In this document: positions 20,984 to 31,759 of the stretch, piece after piece
How positions within the stretch are numbered: the first letter of the stretch is position 1
Layout: each line of letters starts with the position of its first letter
NCBI GenBank assembly: GCA_031002005.1
Contig: CM061918.1
Location: forward strand, 65,072,531-65,136,530
Source: Vandiemenella viatica
Lineage: Eukaryota > Arthropoda > Insecta > Orthoptera > Morabidae
Direction of reading: 5' to 3'
Length of the DNA: 64,000 bases
Program-made: the position numbers and the translations under genes
Notes under the pieces: generated by a model
Databases searched by the model: none
The model's input: only the letters and a program-made list of their open reading frames with translations
Told to the model about the DNA's origin: nothing

Positions 20984-22634
20984 TGTAAGGGAAAAAACCA
21001 ATATACCGGGGTGTAGTATAGGTTTTGTCACATTAACTGAATCTTAACTTGTTTAAAGTTTTCTGACATTGCATTAATAATTTTAAATGACCATGTTGCA
21101 CCCAGGATGTTCAACTGTAAAGCTTAACAGCCGCCACAAAGCTTATTTGAACCAAAGCTGAGGAAAGGTTACTGTTCACTATGAAAGCACGTAAAAATCC
21201 ACTTTGATGAAAACTTAGAAGTTTATTAAACAGTCACATTTTGAAAAATAGCAATTACAGTTGAGTACGGAATCGAACTAAGCGTTTCCAAAAATTTCAA
21301 GTCTTGAAGAGGAAGAATTTCCCAACTAACCTTTTTTAGAAAATTTATCGGTCCATAGTCTCTGCAAATAATAGTCACTGGCGAGAAAAAGTCAACATGG
21401 CGGTAATTCGACCATGATGCCTCTCCAAGTACAAACCAACCGGAAATCACCCCGGCTAACAGACTAGCACACAACGACACGACGAAACATACTAGCGCAG
21501 ATCCACTACGCACAACGTTCCCGGATAAAGCTGCCGAGATCGCTCCCACGTCCCCTGTATACCCTTAGCTGGATGATACGTGTAATACACCTCTTACCAA
21601 AAAGAAGCCTAACAAGATGTGATTATAGAATGTGTTCAAAATTTAACTGAGTGTAGCCTGACTTTTAAAGTTTATAAAAAGTGTTTAGCTAAAAGTCTAA
21701 AATAATTAGCTTTCTTGTAAATTAATTAAGTTTGGTGCACAATGGTTATAAGTTTCCAAAAAACAATTAGTGAACCCCCGATATGTAAGTTAATTGGAGC
21801 AATTTTTATGCGACCTTGCTGATTTACAAATTATAGTGATAAAATTAGTATCATTGTGTTCTACGTTTGCTCCTGATTTCAAAGGTGTAATTTTTATTAA
21901 TATCGGTGGTGTATTAGCAAAGTAATCTATTTAACAAAAATCGGGTTTGGAATTGTCGAGACTCCATAACGTAAAAACCGGTTTCTTTTTAATAATTATT
22001 CAAGTGTTGTTTATAACTAAAAAGTGATGTTATGTGAATTTTCTTTGAATTTAGTTACGTGTTTAAACAGTAGTTTTATTTACGGAAGTGGTCTGGTTTG
22101 ATTACAGTTTAATTTAAAAAAACTACCACCTTTTGGTTTACGACAAAATAACTTTAAAATTGATTTAATATTAGTTGTACTGCATGGAATGTTTTGAAAT
22201 TTTAGTATGTTATACTAGATTTTTCATTCTTTCAGGAAATTTACTTTTTAGTTCAGGAAATTATCGAAAATATGTGATTAAAATTGTTGAAAGTGCAAGT
22301 GTGTCTAACAAAATGTTTAAAATATTATTTACTCTATTTACATGGCCTGAAACTAAAGAATTTTAGTGAATTTAACTTTCTTTCTGATTGTTATTATAAT
22401 AAAATTACTTTGCTGCATCAAAAAGTGTTAAGAATTAGTGATATTATTATGTAACAAAAATTAATTGTTTACAAATTGGATAATAATGGATTACTCTATT
22501 CCAGGTTAGTTTAAAAGTGATTTACTATTATAAATTGTTTATTTAGAGCTTGTATTGTGTGTTGAGTGACTTTACTGTTTTTAAATCGGTTTATTTATTG
22601 AGTTAGCTTCCAGTATCGGCTTCTGCATAAAACG
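20984..22634 (+). repeat. Dispersed repeat R1, copy 2, left part
   Basis: Aligns with 11667-13445. It stops at the copia insertion and resumes at 27255. With the copia element and one target-site copy removed, the total (~1.78 kb) equals copy 1. This copy has a GC-richer patch at 21410-21560 and a 107-residue minus-strand ORF (21549-21226) with a hydrophobic segment (ALVCFVVSLCASLLAGVISG). That ORF is not preserved in copies 1 and 3, so it is probably incidental. Confidence 0.65.
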
Positions 22635-22844
22635 TGTTATTAGTACTTATATTTCGGCAGTTAATAGCGTAGAACAGAAGCGTACTAAAATAAACTGTAA
22701 AGAACGCGTTATTGTGAACAGCAATTCTTTATTACACCTTCGCACGCCAATGCGCAATACAACGGACAACAACATAGACCAGCGAGATTACAGACAATGC
22801 AAAGAATAATTTAACGTCTGTGCATTTCACTGATAATCTCTACA
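22635..22844 (-). repeat. Copia 3' LTR
   Basis: 210 bp, flanked on the left by AAACG. It is adjacent to a purine-rich tract on the element strand (22845-22858). Confidence 0.95.
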
Positions 22845-22858
22845 ATCCCCCCCTCGGA
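22845..22858 (-). promoter_or_regulatory. Copia polypurine tract
   Basis: On the element strand a CCGAGGGGGGGAT run lies directly before the 3' LTR, the usual place for the plus-strand primer. Confidence 0.8.
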
Positions 22859-22898
22859 AGATCATTGACCTGTGGATGATCATTCCGCACTTTGAAGA

Positions 22899-25800
22899 TT
22901 ATGCCACGTGGACCTGCTCCACCAGCTGACTGCGATGTGACTCATGTAGTCTGTTACACAGCGCCTTCGTGAAGATGTCCGCAACATTTTGTTCACTTGG
23001 AACATATCGAAGTTCCACTGTCCCATCGATCACCTTTTCTCTTACAAAGTGATGCCTGATTGCAATGTGCTTTGTCCTGGACTTGTCGACATAATTTCTA
23101 GCATGTGCAATAGCTGCTTGACTATCACACCATATCGTGGTTGCACTGTCACTTATTTCTTGGAAATTCAAGGACTTTAACAGTTCTTTTACCCAAAACA
23201 CTTCTCTTGCACAAGCAGCCAAGGTCACATATTCTGCCTCCATTGTGCTAAGTGCAATCACAGTTTGTTTTGAACTTTTCTAGATGATTGGAGCACCTGC
23301 AAGTATAAGCACATATCCACTTATGCTCTTGCGAGTTTTTGTACAACTAGACCAATCTGCATCAGCATACGCTACAAGACTTTCATTAGTTGGATAATAT
23401 GTAATCCCATAGTCTTGTGTCTCTTTTAAATACCTAAGTACTCTTTTAGCTGCACTCCAATGACACTTATTGAATTGTGAACAATACTGAGCCAACTTGC
23501 CTACTGAAAAGGCAATATCAGGTCTAGTGCTCTGCGATAAATATAACAGACCACCAATGAGTTCTCTGTAAGGAAGGTTCTTGAGGTCATCTTCATTACA
23601 CTCGTCGAGAAACTCTGGCCTCTGCTCCATTGGGGTTTTAATTCCTTTGGCGTCTTGCAGTCCAAATTCATTCAACAGTTTGTTGACATATCCTTCTTGT
23701 GAAAGGGTGATGCTACCATCCTCTTTCATATTGAATTTTACTCCCAGTAGATTGGAAATCATTCCTAGGTACTTAATATCAAAGCATCTCTCCAGACGTT
23801 CTTTGACACTACTTCTCATTGATTCGGTTTCTGTCAATACAAGGATATCATCCACATAAACAGCTAATATGGCCTTTCCATTTCCTTTCTTCAACTGATA
23901 TACACACGGATCGACTTTATTACGAATGAATCCAAGACTTTCTAATGTTTTGTTGAAATGTTCAATCCAGCATCTTCCACTTTGTTTCAAACCATATATC
24001 GATTTGTTCAACTTACAAACCAGTTTTTCTTTACCTCTTTGTATAAACCCTTCAGGTTGTTCCATATACAAAGTTTCCTTTAAATCACTGTGAAGATAAG
24101 CAGATTTGACATCATACTGGTCCATGAACCACTTTTTTTCAACACCAATAGCTACAAGTAACCTTAGAGTATCGAAGCCTGATACAGGTGCATATACTTC
24201 TTCATAATGCACTCCCTTCTTTTGAGAGAAACCCTTTGCAACCAAGCATGCTTTGAAACATTCTGTTTCACCTACTGTCTTCCATTTAAACACCCATTTG
24301 CATTTAATGACATTTCCATTTGGAGGTTTTATAACCAATGACCAGGTATTGTGCTCCTTCAATGATTCTATCTCTTCATTCATTGCTCCCAACCATTGCG
24401 TTGCTTCAGCAGAATTGATAGCCTCGTTGAATGAAGATGGTTCCACTATATTATTAGTATGAACCATATGAGATTGTGGTTCTATGTTATCATCTTTCTT
24501 TGATTTTATAGAACACCTTTCTCGAAGAATCATACTGTGTTGCTTTTGCAGGTTTGCATTATGTTTTGTAGAATTTCCCTTTGGTCATCCTTTTTTCTTT
24601 ACTTGAACAGTTGATTGTCTTTCACTCTGTTCACATTTGTCTGAAGTTTCTTCTTCTTCACTTTCTGTGTCTGGAAATCCTTTGAAGTCTTCTTCCTCGC
24701 TTGACAGATTTTCTTCAGAATTGATCATCACATTTTCTTCAGGATTACTGCCTGAAATTCCATCACTGCAGTCAAAAGTGATAGCTTCTTCTCTGTCCAA
24801 TTGTTTGAAGCTAGATTCTTCGGGTTTACTAATGTGTTCTGCTTCATCACTTGTACTCTCTTTGAATACACAGTCACGTGACTCCACAACTTGTTGAGTA
24901 TCTGGCATCCAAATCCTATAACCACGTCCGTATATTGCGTATCCAACCAAAATTCCTTTCTTGGCCCTTGCAGAGAGTTTTGAGTGGAGTTTCTGTTTAG
25001 GAATATGCACAAACACTTCACATTCTATTGCCTGAAGGTGAGCGACACTTGGCTTCCTTCCAAGCCATAATTCATATGGAGTTTTAACTTCGTTATGACT
25101 GTTTGTGACTCTGTTCCTGATATATGCTGCAGTATATATCAATTCTGCCCAAGCTGCCTTAGGTAACCTACTACTGCTGATTTCACTTCTCACTAAATCC
25201 ATCAGAGTTCTGTTGAATCTCTCTGCGATTCCATTTTGCTGTGGTGTGTAAATCATTGTCTTTTCATGTACAATGCCATTACTCTCACAGAAGATATCCC
25301 AATTCTTTGAACAAAATTCAAGTCCATTATCTGTTCGAACTCGCTTTAAAGATTTGCCAGTTTGTTTCTCAACCTGGATCTTCCATGCTTTAAACTCAGC
25401 CAGTACACTTCCCTTTGTTTTAAGAAGTCTGATGAAAGCATATCTGCTAGCATCATCCACTATGCTAAGAACATATCTGTTGCCACCAAAGCTTTTCACA
25501 TCTATTGGTCCCATGAGATCTGCATGAACTAGATTCAAAATCATTCCATCACTTTTCAAGTTACTTGATGGATGTGCACAAATGGCAATCTTGTAGCTTT
25601 TCCTGCCAAACAGTCATTACATGGTGTAGCAGTTGTCAACTCACAGTTTAAACCATTTACAGACTGTGTTTTGACCATTTTTATAATCTGATTCTTGCTA
25701 ACATGCATTAGTCTTTGATGCCACAAATCCAATGTTTTTAACTTTCCATTTTCATAGTGTAATGATCTTACTACACTCTTCTTTACATTAGGTTCTGTTC

Positions 25801-26939
25801 TCACCACATACAAGCGACCCATATTCTCTGCTTTCAATAGTAAATTCCTACTGTCATTGTAAATGTAACATCCAGTTTTATTAAAAACAACTTTCTTATT
25901 ATTTTCAGTTAACTGTTTAACTGATAAAATTCCATGGCTAATGCCAGGCACTAAAAGAGTGTTTTTAATTTGTATGTCACTATTTGTGGAATTATTACCT
26001 ATAATCTTTGCATTTACAGTACCTTTTCCAATTGTAGGTGTCATTGTGCCATTTGCTGTCACAACATTTTCAGTAGTCACATTTTTACTAATCCAAGAAA
26101 AATACTTTTTCTCTGGAGACATGTGATGAGTAGCACCTGAGTCTATGACCCAAACATCACTATTCAATATAGCCGATCCACATGTTGTCGATGCACTAAA
26201 TGAGCGTTTACTGCTTGATTTATTTGGACATACATTTGCAAAATGACCGATTTCTTTACAGATAAAGCATTTGCCTTTGCCATTTTTGCCTTCTCGTGTT
26301 CCTTTCTTACAGTGTTTTCTATCTCCGCTGGTAGATTTGACATCTTTGCAATTAGATTTGACGTCCATAATTTTTGTGTTAACTTTCTTCACGAATAATG
26401 CAGACTGTTTCGTGCTATCGTTTTCTTGTCATCTTGAATCTTCGGCAAGAAGACATCTTTTCACTGTAGCACATGTAAACTCGCTTTCTGGTAGGTTACA
26501 CAAAGCTGTTACAACAGAATCCCATTTCTCGGAAAGTCCGCACAAAATCGTCATAGCTAAATCTGCATCTTCTATGGCATTGCCAACACTAGCAAGATCT
26601 GCAACAGTTCTGTTTATCTGTCCCGAATATAATTCCATTAAATTATAATCACTCAATTTCAATGAATACAATTAATTTTCGCCTGAGTTGCACAATACGA
26701 AATTTTCAGTCACGCGGTGCATACAACCGTTCCAGCTCGTTCCATGCTTCCTTAGCATTCGTTAAGTGCTGAATATGCATCTGCTGTTTGTCGCACACAG
26801 AAAGTGCGATCTTTGCATAAGCTTTATTTTGTCTCGATGCGTAATTACGTTTTACAATTGTATCTGTGTCGGCAGTCGGTTCTTCTTCACCTGGATCAAC
26901 AACTGTCCATAAATCACTTTCCATCATTACCACCTTCAC
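22899..26939 (-). pseudogene. Copia gag-pol polyprotein, several stops and frameshifts
   Basis: From ATG at 26939 (MKVVMMESDLWTVV). Gag has the zinc knuckle CFICKEIGHFANVC (~26275-26230). Protease has VIDSGATHHM. The pre-integrase LWHQRLMHVS is near 25710. Integrase has HADLMGP, RTDNGLEFC and AERFNRTL (D, D, E). RT has YDVKSAYLHSDL and AVYVDDILVL. RNase H has STMEAEY, CDSQAAI and DIFTKAL at 22940. Lesions: TGA at 26706-26708 plus a shift before 26671; TGA at 26429-26431; a shift near 25560-25575; TGA at 24585-24587; TAG at 23280-23282. The stops look like Arg CGA to TGA or Trp to stop transitions. All catalytic motifs survive. Confidence 0.93.
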
Positions 26940-27024
26940 GCTAAAAATCCTTAGCCAACTTTTTCGCTACAACTTAACGATTGCGCAATCAATTTTACAG
27001 TTTATAACACTTCTGCGCTGTAAC

Positions 27025-27039
27025 TGGGCCCATAACCAA
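27025..27039 (-). promoter_or_regulatory. Copia primer-binding site (initiator Met tRNA, internal)
   Basis: Directly inside the 5' LTR the element strand reads TTGGTTATGGGCCCA. This is complementary to the anticodon-stem region of initiator tRNA-Met, the half-tRNA priming mode known for Drosophila copia. Assignment rests on remembered tRNA sequence. Confidence 0.75.
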
Positions 27040-27249
27040 TGTTATTATTACTTATATTTCGGCAGTTAATAGCGTAGAACAGAAGCGTACTAAAATAAAC
27101 TGTAAAGAACGCGTTATTGTGAACAGCAATTCTTTATTATACCTTCGCACGCCAATGCGCAATACAACGGACAACAACATAGACCAGCGAGATTACAGAA
27201 AATGCAAAGAATAATTTAACGTCTGTGCATTTCACTGATAATCTCTACA
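27040..27249 (-). repeat. Copia 5' LTR
   Basis: 210 bp, three mismatches to the other LTR by eye, flanked on the right by AAACG at 27250-27254. Confidence 0.95.
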
Positions 27250-27254
27250 AAACG

Positions 27255-27385
27255 TTTCTCTCCTATCCTGTAGTTACAAACTGAAAAATTTAATATTTAC
27301 TGTGAAGCTTACTCCCTCCCTTATGCTCTATAACTGAGGAAACTAGAATTTACCCAAATTCTAAGGGTTTACCCCTTCCATCTCT
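27255..27385 (+). repeat. Dispersed repeat R1, copy 2, right part
   Basis: Continues R1 beyond the copia insertion: GAAACTAGAATTTACCCAAA and TTCTAAGGGTTTAC match the end of copy 1 (TGTAGAATTTAACAAATTCT). Confidence 0.65.
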
Positions 27386-27399
27386 ATTATATTATATTA

Positions 27400-28180
27400 T
27401 AATATTTCCTATCTAATGCTCTGCTTTCTACCTTGAGCCAATCAATCGTTTTCACCTTATTTTGAACCATTTTATGGCTCACTCTATTGTTTGATCTAGT
27501 GCTACACTATCAACTTGGTCCCCTCGTCCAATTCATCCAAAATATTTTGTGTAATCCATCAACTGATATTCACATGAATATCCTTGCCTGAAGTCACATT
27601 GTCAATTTGCAAACCAGTTTCTTTCCTCACAGATATACCAGATGTAGTTGCATATTATTCTCTCCATTATTTTGCCTGTTACTGATGTAAAGCTGATTGG
27701 TCTGTAAATTTTCAACCCTAATTCTCACCACTCTTTTATTAACCATTACTATTATCACTCTTTTCAATTTCTCTGTTAAGCTGCAAGACTAATGACTCGA
27801 TCTGAATAATATTTCAAGGTAAGATACAATATGTATCCTATTCTCTTTAATAAAAAAGTAGTAATGTTATTTACACCTAACCATTTACACTTTTCCCCTT
27901 CATCACCCCCCCCCCCCTTTCACAGCATTCTGGGGATCTTTTTTTGCAGTTTCTTATTCCTACTTTTATAGAGATGCCTCTCTATTTACTCCCTCCCATT
28001 TCTAATGATCTCAATAAAGCAGTCACTCAATAACTCTGCCATTTATAAATCCTGTAGCTTCTAATTCCTTGTTTAGTACTCCTTCTGCCATGCTGTCTCT
28101 TAACTCTATTGTGTTCTCTTCTCACTGACCTCATTAACCTCCTGATCCCCCTATACCATGTGGATATTATACGTTTTTAA
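27400..28180 (-). mobile_element. Non-LTR retrotransposon (family C), minus strand, RT entry region
   Basis: Minus strand near 27700-27530 reads YRPISFTSVTGKIMERII, ICEERNWFANQQCDFRQGYS and QLMDYTKYF, the NYRPISL...KIMER block of CR1/Jockey RTs and the same family as 49947-50306. Further upstream on the minus strand (28120-27730) decayed pre-RT sequence continues, including a C/G run at 27907-27919. Frames are broken. Confidence 0.65.
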
Positions 28181-28184
28181 TTTT

Positions 28185-28800
28185 TTTTTAAATAAATATT
28201 TCTTCACACTTTTTTATTATTTTCTTGAACTCTTTAGACTTTAGTTCCACTGTGCTTGTGCCTTCCTTCTAATTGCTGAATCTTACACTGAAATATCCTG
28301 TCAGTTCTGAAAATTGTACATTTTACTGTTGTACTTATTCTCCCCTTAAATTGTGACCACTAGTTTACTGAATCCTTTAATATCAGAACTGGCTCATTAT
28401 CACTAAGCTCCAGTGTCTTGAGATCTCATAACATTATTATCAGGTTTTAATAGAAATATATCCAACATGTTTGGTCCCTTTGTGTTCTGCTCTACCATTT
28501 GTGTAACAACTAAGTTTAAAAGTTGTGTCTTAATTATTAGAGACTACAGATTTTTTTGGTCCAAGGAGTGAGACAAATTGAACAGTGTTGTATAAGGATT
28601 GGCCATGATAGGTTTTGAGTGATTTGGTACAGATTGAAATGTCATTAAATGTGTTTCAGATTGAAAAGAGTTTATTTGGTGATCTTTTTCAGAAGCTGTT
28701 ATTCAGAAAATAGTGAAATGATGTAACCCTGAAATAGTAGACAGTTTGATTCAGAAGGATAAAGTATAAAGTGATTTGAGAAATTTTATTGTTACTGCCT
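28185..28800. other. Intron A: unassigned, possible LINE debris
   Basis: No readable motif. It lies between oppositely oriented family C pieces. Confidence 0.4.
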
Positions 28801-28803
28801 TCT

Positions 28804-29285
28804 TGAACAGGATATCTAGCTGGCTTGGTAAATATGGGATGATGATAAATGCAAAAAAGATTCGGCACACAGATAGAAAACTAAAGGTTAATTATGATTA
28901 TAAGGTGAACAAAGAATTGCTTGTTGGAAAAATGTAAATATCTTGGCATTACATTTGATAACAGGCTTAACTGGCAGGACACATTGGACTGGTGGTAAGA
29001 AAAGTTTTCAAAATTAAGAATTAAAAGTAATGCATGATGACCATGAGCAAAAGTTGACAATAGATTTCAGGCACAAGGGGGTGGAAGGATTTGTTTTTGT
29101 AGTTAATGGTTTCAGGGATTGGAATAAGTTATGAAGAAAATTGGCGAATAATTTACCAAAAATAGTGAAACAATTTAAAGTAGAAATTTGTAGAGGGCAA
29201 AAGTAGGTTGGTACAGGGAGAGACATGGGTCTGTAGGCAAATTTCCACTAGAGTGTGCACTCCATCACAATTAAAGTAAATTAAA
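28804..29285 (+). mobile_element. Non-LTR retrotransposon (family C), internally deleted 3' end
   Basis: LNRISSWLGKYGMMINAKK (compare LNRISSWVRQYGMKINAKK at 50755), then after ~28980 it jumps to the 3' end with IDFRHKGVEGFVF and ends in an AATTAAAGTAAATTAAA tail. About 700 bp present in copy 44575-46165 are missing, so it is an internal deletion. Confidence 0.7.
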
Positions 29286-29404
29286 TCTGTGGTAAGCAAT
29301 GGTTTACTTTCCATATCCTTTCTTGTTTTCATTGCATAATAGCAGTTTCAGTGTGACTTATCATATTGATGTATAATATAATTATGCTAGGTGGTGGTCC
29401 ACAG

Positions 29405-29593
29405 GTGTGTTGTTCCATTAATGAAAGAATGTACTTCACTGATTTCCTTGGAACTGAGTAACTGCAACATATCTGAGACTGAAGATGAGGCATCAGACAT
29501 CTTTAAGGCACTGGGACATATGTTTAATCTCCAGTCATTGACCTTTCATTATTTTAAGGGCTGTCCTCCTGGAGTGGCTGCACGTACTTTCAA
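29405..29593 (+). CDS. LRR-protein gene, exon B
   Basis: Acceptor GGTCCACAG ends at 29404 and donor AA|GTAAGC follows 29593. The 189-nt exon supplies one base to complete Arg with exon A and leaves AA for exon C. It encodes CVVPLMKECTSLISLELSNC, the acidic insert ETEDEASDIFKALG and MFNLQSLTFHYFKG, two LRR-like units (LxxLxLxxC, LQSLTF). The acceptor's pyrimidine tract is poor, but the frame is closed by TAG at 29388-29390 and this is the only AG that keeps phase with exon A. Length divisible by 3. Confidence 0.75.
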
Positions 29594-30428
29594 GTAAGCA
29601 CTTTAACTTTTGTTTTTGATTGGCATTTTGTTATATATGTGCATCCATCATATAAATGAAGCTAGAAAATAGAAATGGGTAGTAACCCTGGAGAAAATGG
29701 ACATGGCCCTTATTATGGCAGCTATCTAGCCTGGAATATCATAAAACATTTTAATGGTGAACCCAAAGCTAGTACAGCAAAAGGAAAAGCAACAGCTAAA
29801 AAATTGCTAGTTAATAGGAAACGTGAGAGGAGGATCAAGTGGGGGGGGGGGAGGAGGGGGGACCTCCAAAGACTGACAGATGAAAAAGTCTGATGGAAGA
29901 ACTAGAAAATGCTATAAAGAATATGAAAAATTGTAAAGCTGCAGTAATTAATGATTTATGCATTGAGCAGATAAACAGTTTCAGATATTAAACAAAATTT
30001 TGGATTTTAAAAATGTTTAACCACTGCCTTAAAACCTACTTTGTCCCTAACATCTGAAGAAAATCAAAAGTTATTGCTCTTCTGAATCTGGCTAATGATC
30101 CATACAAGCCAAGCAGAACTTGCCTATTTCATTGCCCTGCCATTTATATAATCTTGAATCTGACCCATGATAGATTCAAAACTTATCCCACAATAAGGGG
30201 GTTTCACACTAGGAAGGTGTTGCACAAGTCAAGCACTAAACTTGATGAACAATATGGAAAAGGGTTCCCAGAACAAACTTGTGAAAGGAGTAGCACCTCT
30301 CTGTGGCATATGACACCATTAACCACCACCTACTACTAACAAAAATATATGAATTGTGCAGAAATTTTAGCTTAAAGAAAATTGACAAATCTCTGTGCAC
30401 TAATAGACATTTTTATATTAGTCTAGAT

Positions 30429-30737
30429 CAGTGGTTCCCAATTAGTGGTAAGCATACCCCCAGGGGTACTTGAGGTTACTTCAAGGGGTACGTGTGATAT
30501 TCTCTTGATCAAAGTAATCACTAAGATAACTGGAAAAAAAAAATTAAGCAAACATTAATAATCATCAAAATATATTTTTTGGACATTTGTTGATTTTTTA
30601 AATGCTTTTTATTTAATTAAAACTTAATAAATCATGAAAAAATGGTTTCATCTATTATAATTTTAGCTATAAGGGGTATGCGAGGTTGTGGTCCTTTCTT
30701 GAAGTGGTACTCAGGAAAAACTAATTGGGAACCACTG
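30429..30737 (+). mobile_element. hAT-type MITE, 309 bp, 8-bp target duplication
   Basis: GTCTAGAT at 30421-30428 is repeated at 30738-30745. Ends are CAGTGGTTCCCAATTAG and its inverse CTAATTGGGAACCACTG. No ORF. CAGTGG... ends and 8-bp duplications are hallmarks of hAT elements. Confidence 0.93.
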
Positions 30738-30895
30738 GTCTAGATAACAGGAAGAGTTGATGGAAAACTCAGAAGAATAGATTATCCCTAGGCAGTGTGC
30801 TACCACCTGTTTTGTTTAATATCTATACTAATGACCAACCATTGCATCGCAGTGCCAAAGACTTCCTGTATGCTGACGTCATGGCGTTCGCAGTA

Positions 30896-31200
30896 CAGTG
30901 GTGGTTCCCAGTTATTTTTTCATGATTACCCCTCCAAGAAAGACCTCAACCTCACATATATTATAGCTAAAAAATTAAATAAAAAATGAAACATTTTTTT
31001 CATGATTTGTTAAATTAATCCAATAAGAAATGACTCAATAATTCAACAAATGTCCAATAAAATATTTGGAAATATTAATGTTTTTGTTATTTTTTAAAAT
31101 TTTCTTAGTGATTACCCTAGCCAAGAGGTTACCTTGCATATCCATTGAAGTAACCTGACTTACTGCCAGAGTTAAGTGTACCACTAATTGGGAACCACTG
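30896..31200 (-). mobile_element. hAT-type MITE, second copy, opposite orientation
   Basis: Its reverse complement matches 30429-30737 along its length (TTATTGGACATTTGTTGA, AAATCATGAAAAAA, TTTAGCTATAA). Ends are CAGTGGTGGTTCCC and GGGAACCACTG. The flanks TCGCAGTA and CTGCAGAG are only partly alike, so the duplication has decayed. Confidence 0.85.
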
Positions 31201-31582
31201 CTGCAGAGGATCCAGTATTTCAAAGGGTTAAAGAAAACTTGGAACAAATACTGTCAACTATGTCTACTTACTACAAAGTCAACTCTTTGAAACCTAACAC
31301 ATCTGTGCATTTCACCTGCATTCCAGAGAGGCAAAATCGAAACTAAATGTTACATGGGAAGGCCATTCATTGGAACACACAGATCAGGCTCAGTTAAAAG
31401 AGGCACTGCCATATAACTTCAGCTACAGTACATACAAGGAACTATCCTTAAAAAGCTATATTGCAACAAATGAGTAGTGAACCTGGTGGTCCTGCAATTA
31501 AGGTTTTCTTATCAACAGGTGCACTTAACATTTTGAAGTTCTCCTTATTTAATTTTCATTTTAGGTATCCTTTCTCTTGTAG

Positions 31583-31759
31583 ATATGGTCGCCTTGCAAA
31601 TCTGCAGTTGCTGGACATTCATAATTCCTATCTGGAGAACAAGGCAGTTGTAGCCATTTGTATGGGCTGTCCCAAATTGAAAACACTACGTTTGACCTTA
31701 TCTAAGCTACTAACTGATAAAGGCCTCAGGAAGTTATATCTCCTCACCGAGCTTGAGAT
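31583..31759 (+). CDS. LRR-protein gene, exon C
   Basis: Acceptor TTTCTCTTGTAG ends at 31582 and donor AT|GTGAGT follows 31759. 177 nt, one base in (A, giving AAA Lys with exon B) and two bases out (AT). It encodes YGRLANLQLLDIHNSYLENK, AVVAICMGCPKLKTLRLTLS and DKGLRKLYLLTELE, two to three LRRs with the CPKL cysteine typical of the FBXL subtype. A second acceptor TTTTAG at 31561-31564 also keeps frame and phase and would add YPFSCR (18 nt), so two isoforms are possible. Which one is used cannot be told from sequence. Confidence 0.8.

Larger units (their letters stand above)
22635..27249 (-). mobile_element. Complete Ty1/copia LTR retrotransposon (4615 bp)
   Basis: Two 210-bp LTRs (22635-22844, 27040-27249) that begin TGTT and end TACA, with a 5-bp target duplication AAACG at 22630-22634 and 27250-27254. 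I count three differences between the LTRs. Internal order on the minus strand (gag, protease, integrase, RT, RNase H) is the copia order. It is inserted inside repeat R1 copy 2 in intron A. Near-identical LTRs imply a young insertion, yet the ORF carries several lesions. Confidence 0.96.
29655..31455 (+). mobile_element. Jockey-like non-LTR retrotransposon, 3' two-thirds, with two MITEs inserted
   Basis: Reading frames shift, but the order is clear: KNGHGPYYGSYLAWNIIK-like pre-RT sequence, LLVNRKRERR.IKWG, later SKLIPQ..GF and LVKGVAPLC, a region just before 30421, then after the first MITE RQCATTCFV and LFNIYTNDQPLH with FLYADVMAFA (YADD catalytic box changed to YADV), then VKENLEQILSTMSTYYKVNSLKPNTS after the second MITE. 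It matches the Jockey-type RT layout common in insects. It sits in the intron between exons B and C and is inactive. Confidence 0.8.

Noticed and set aside
21226..21549. 107-codon membrane-protein gene
   Set aside because: It lies inside repeat R1, is not conserved in the other copies, and has no splice or homology support.
24253..25527. Plus-strand ORFs over the copia element
   Set aside because: They are shadows of the minus-strand copia polyprotein.
29391..29404. Alternative exon B start after the AG at 29389-29390
   Set aside because: It would put exon B out of phase with exon A and quickly reach a TAA.
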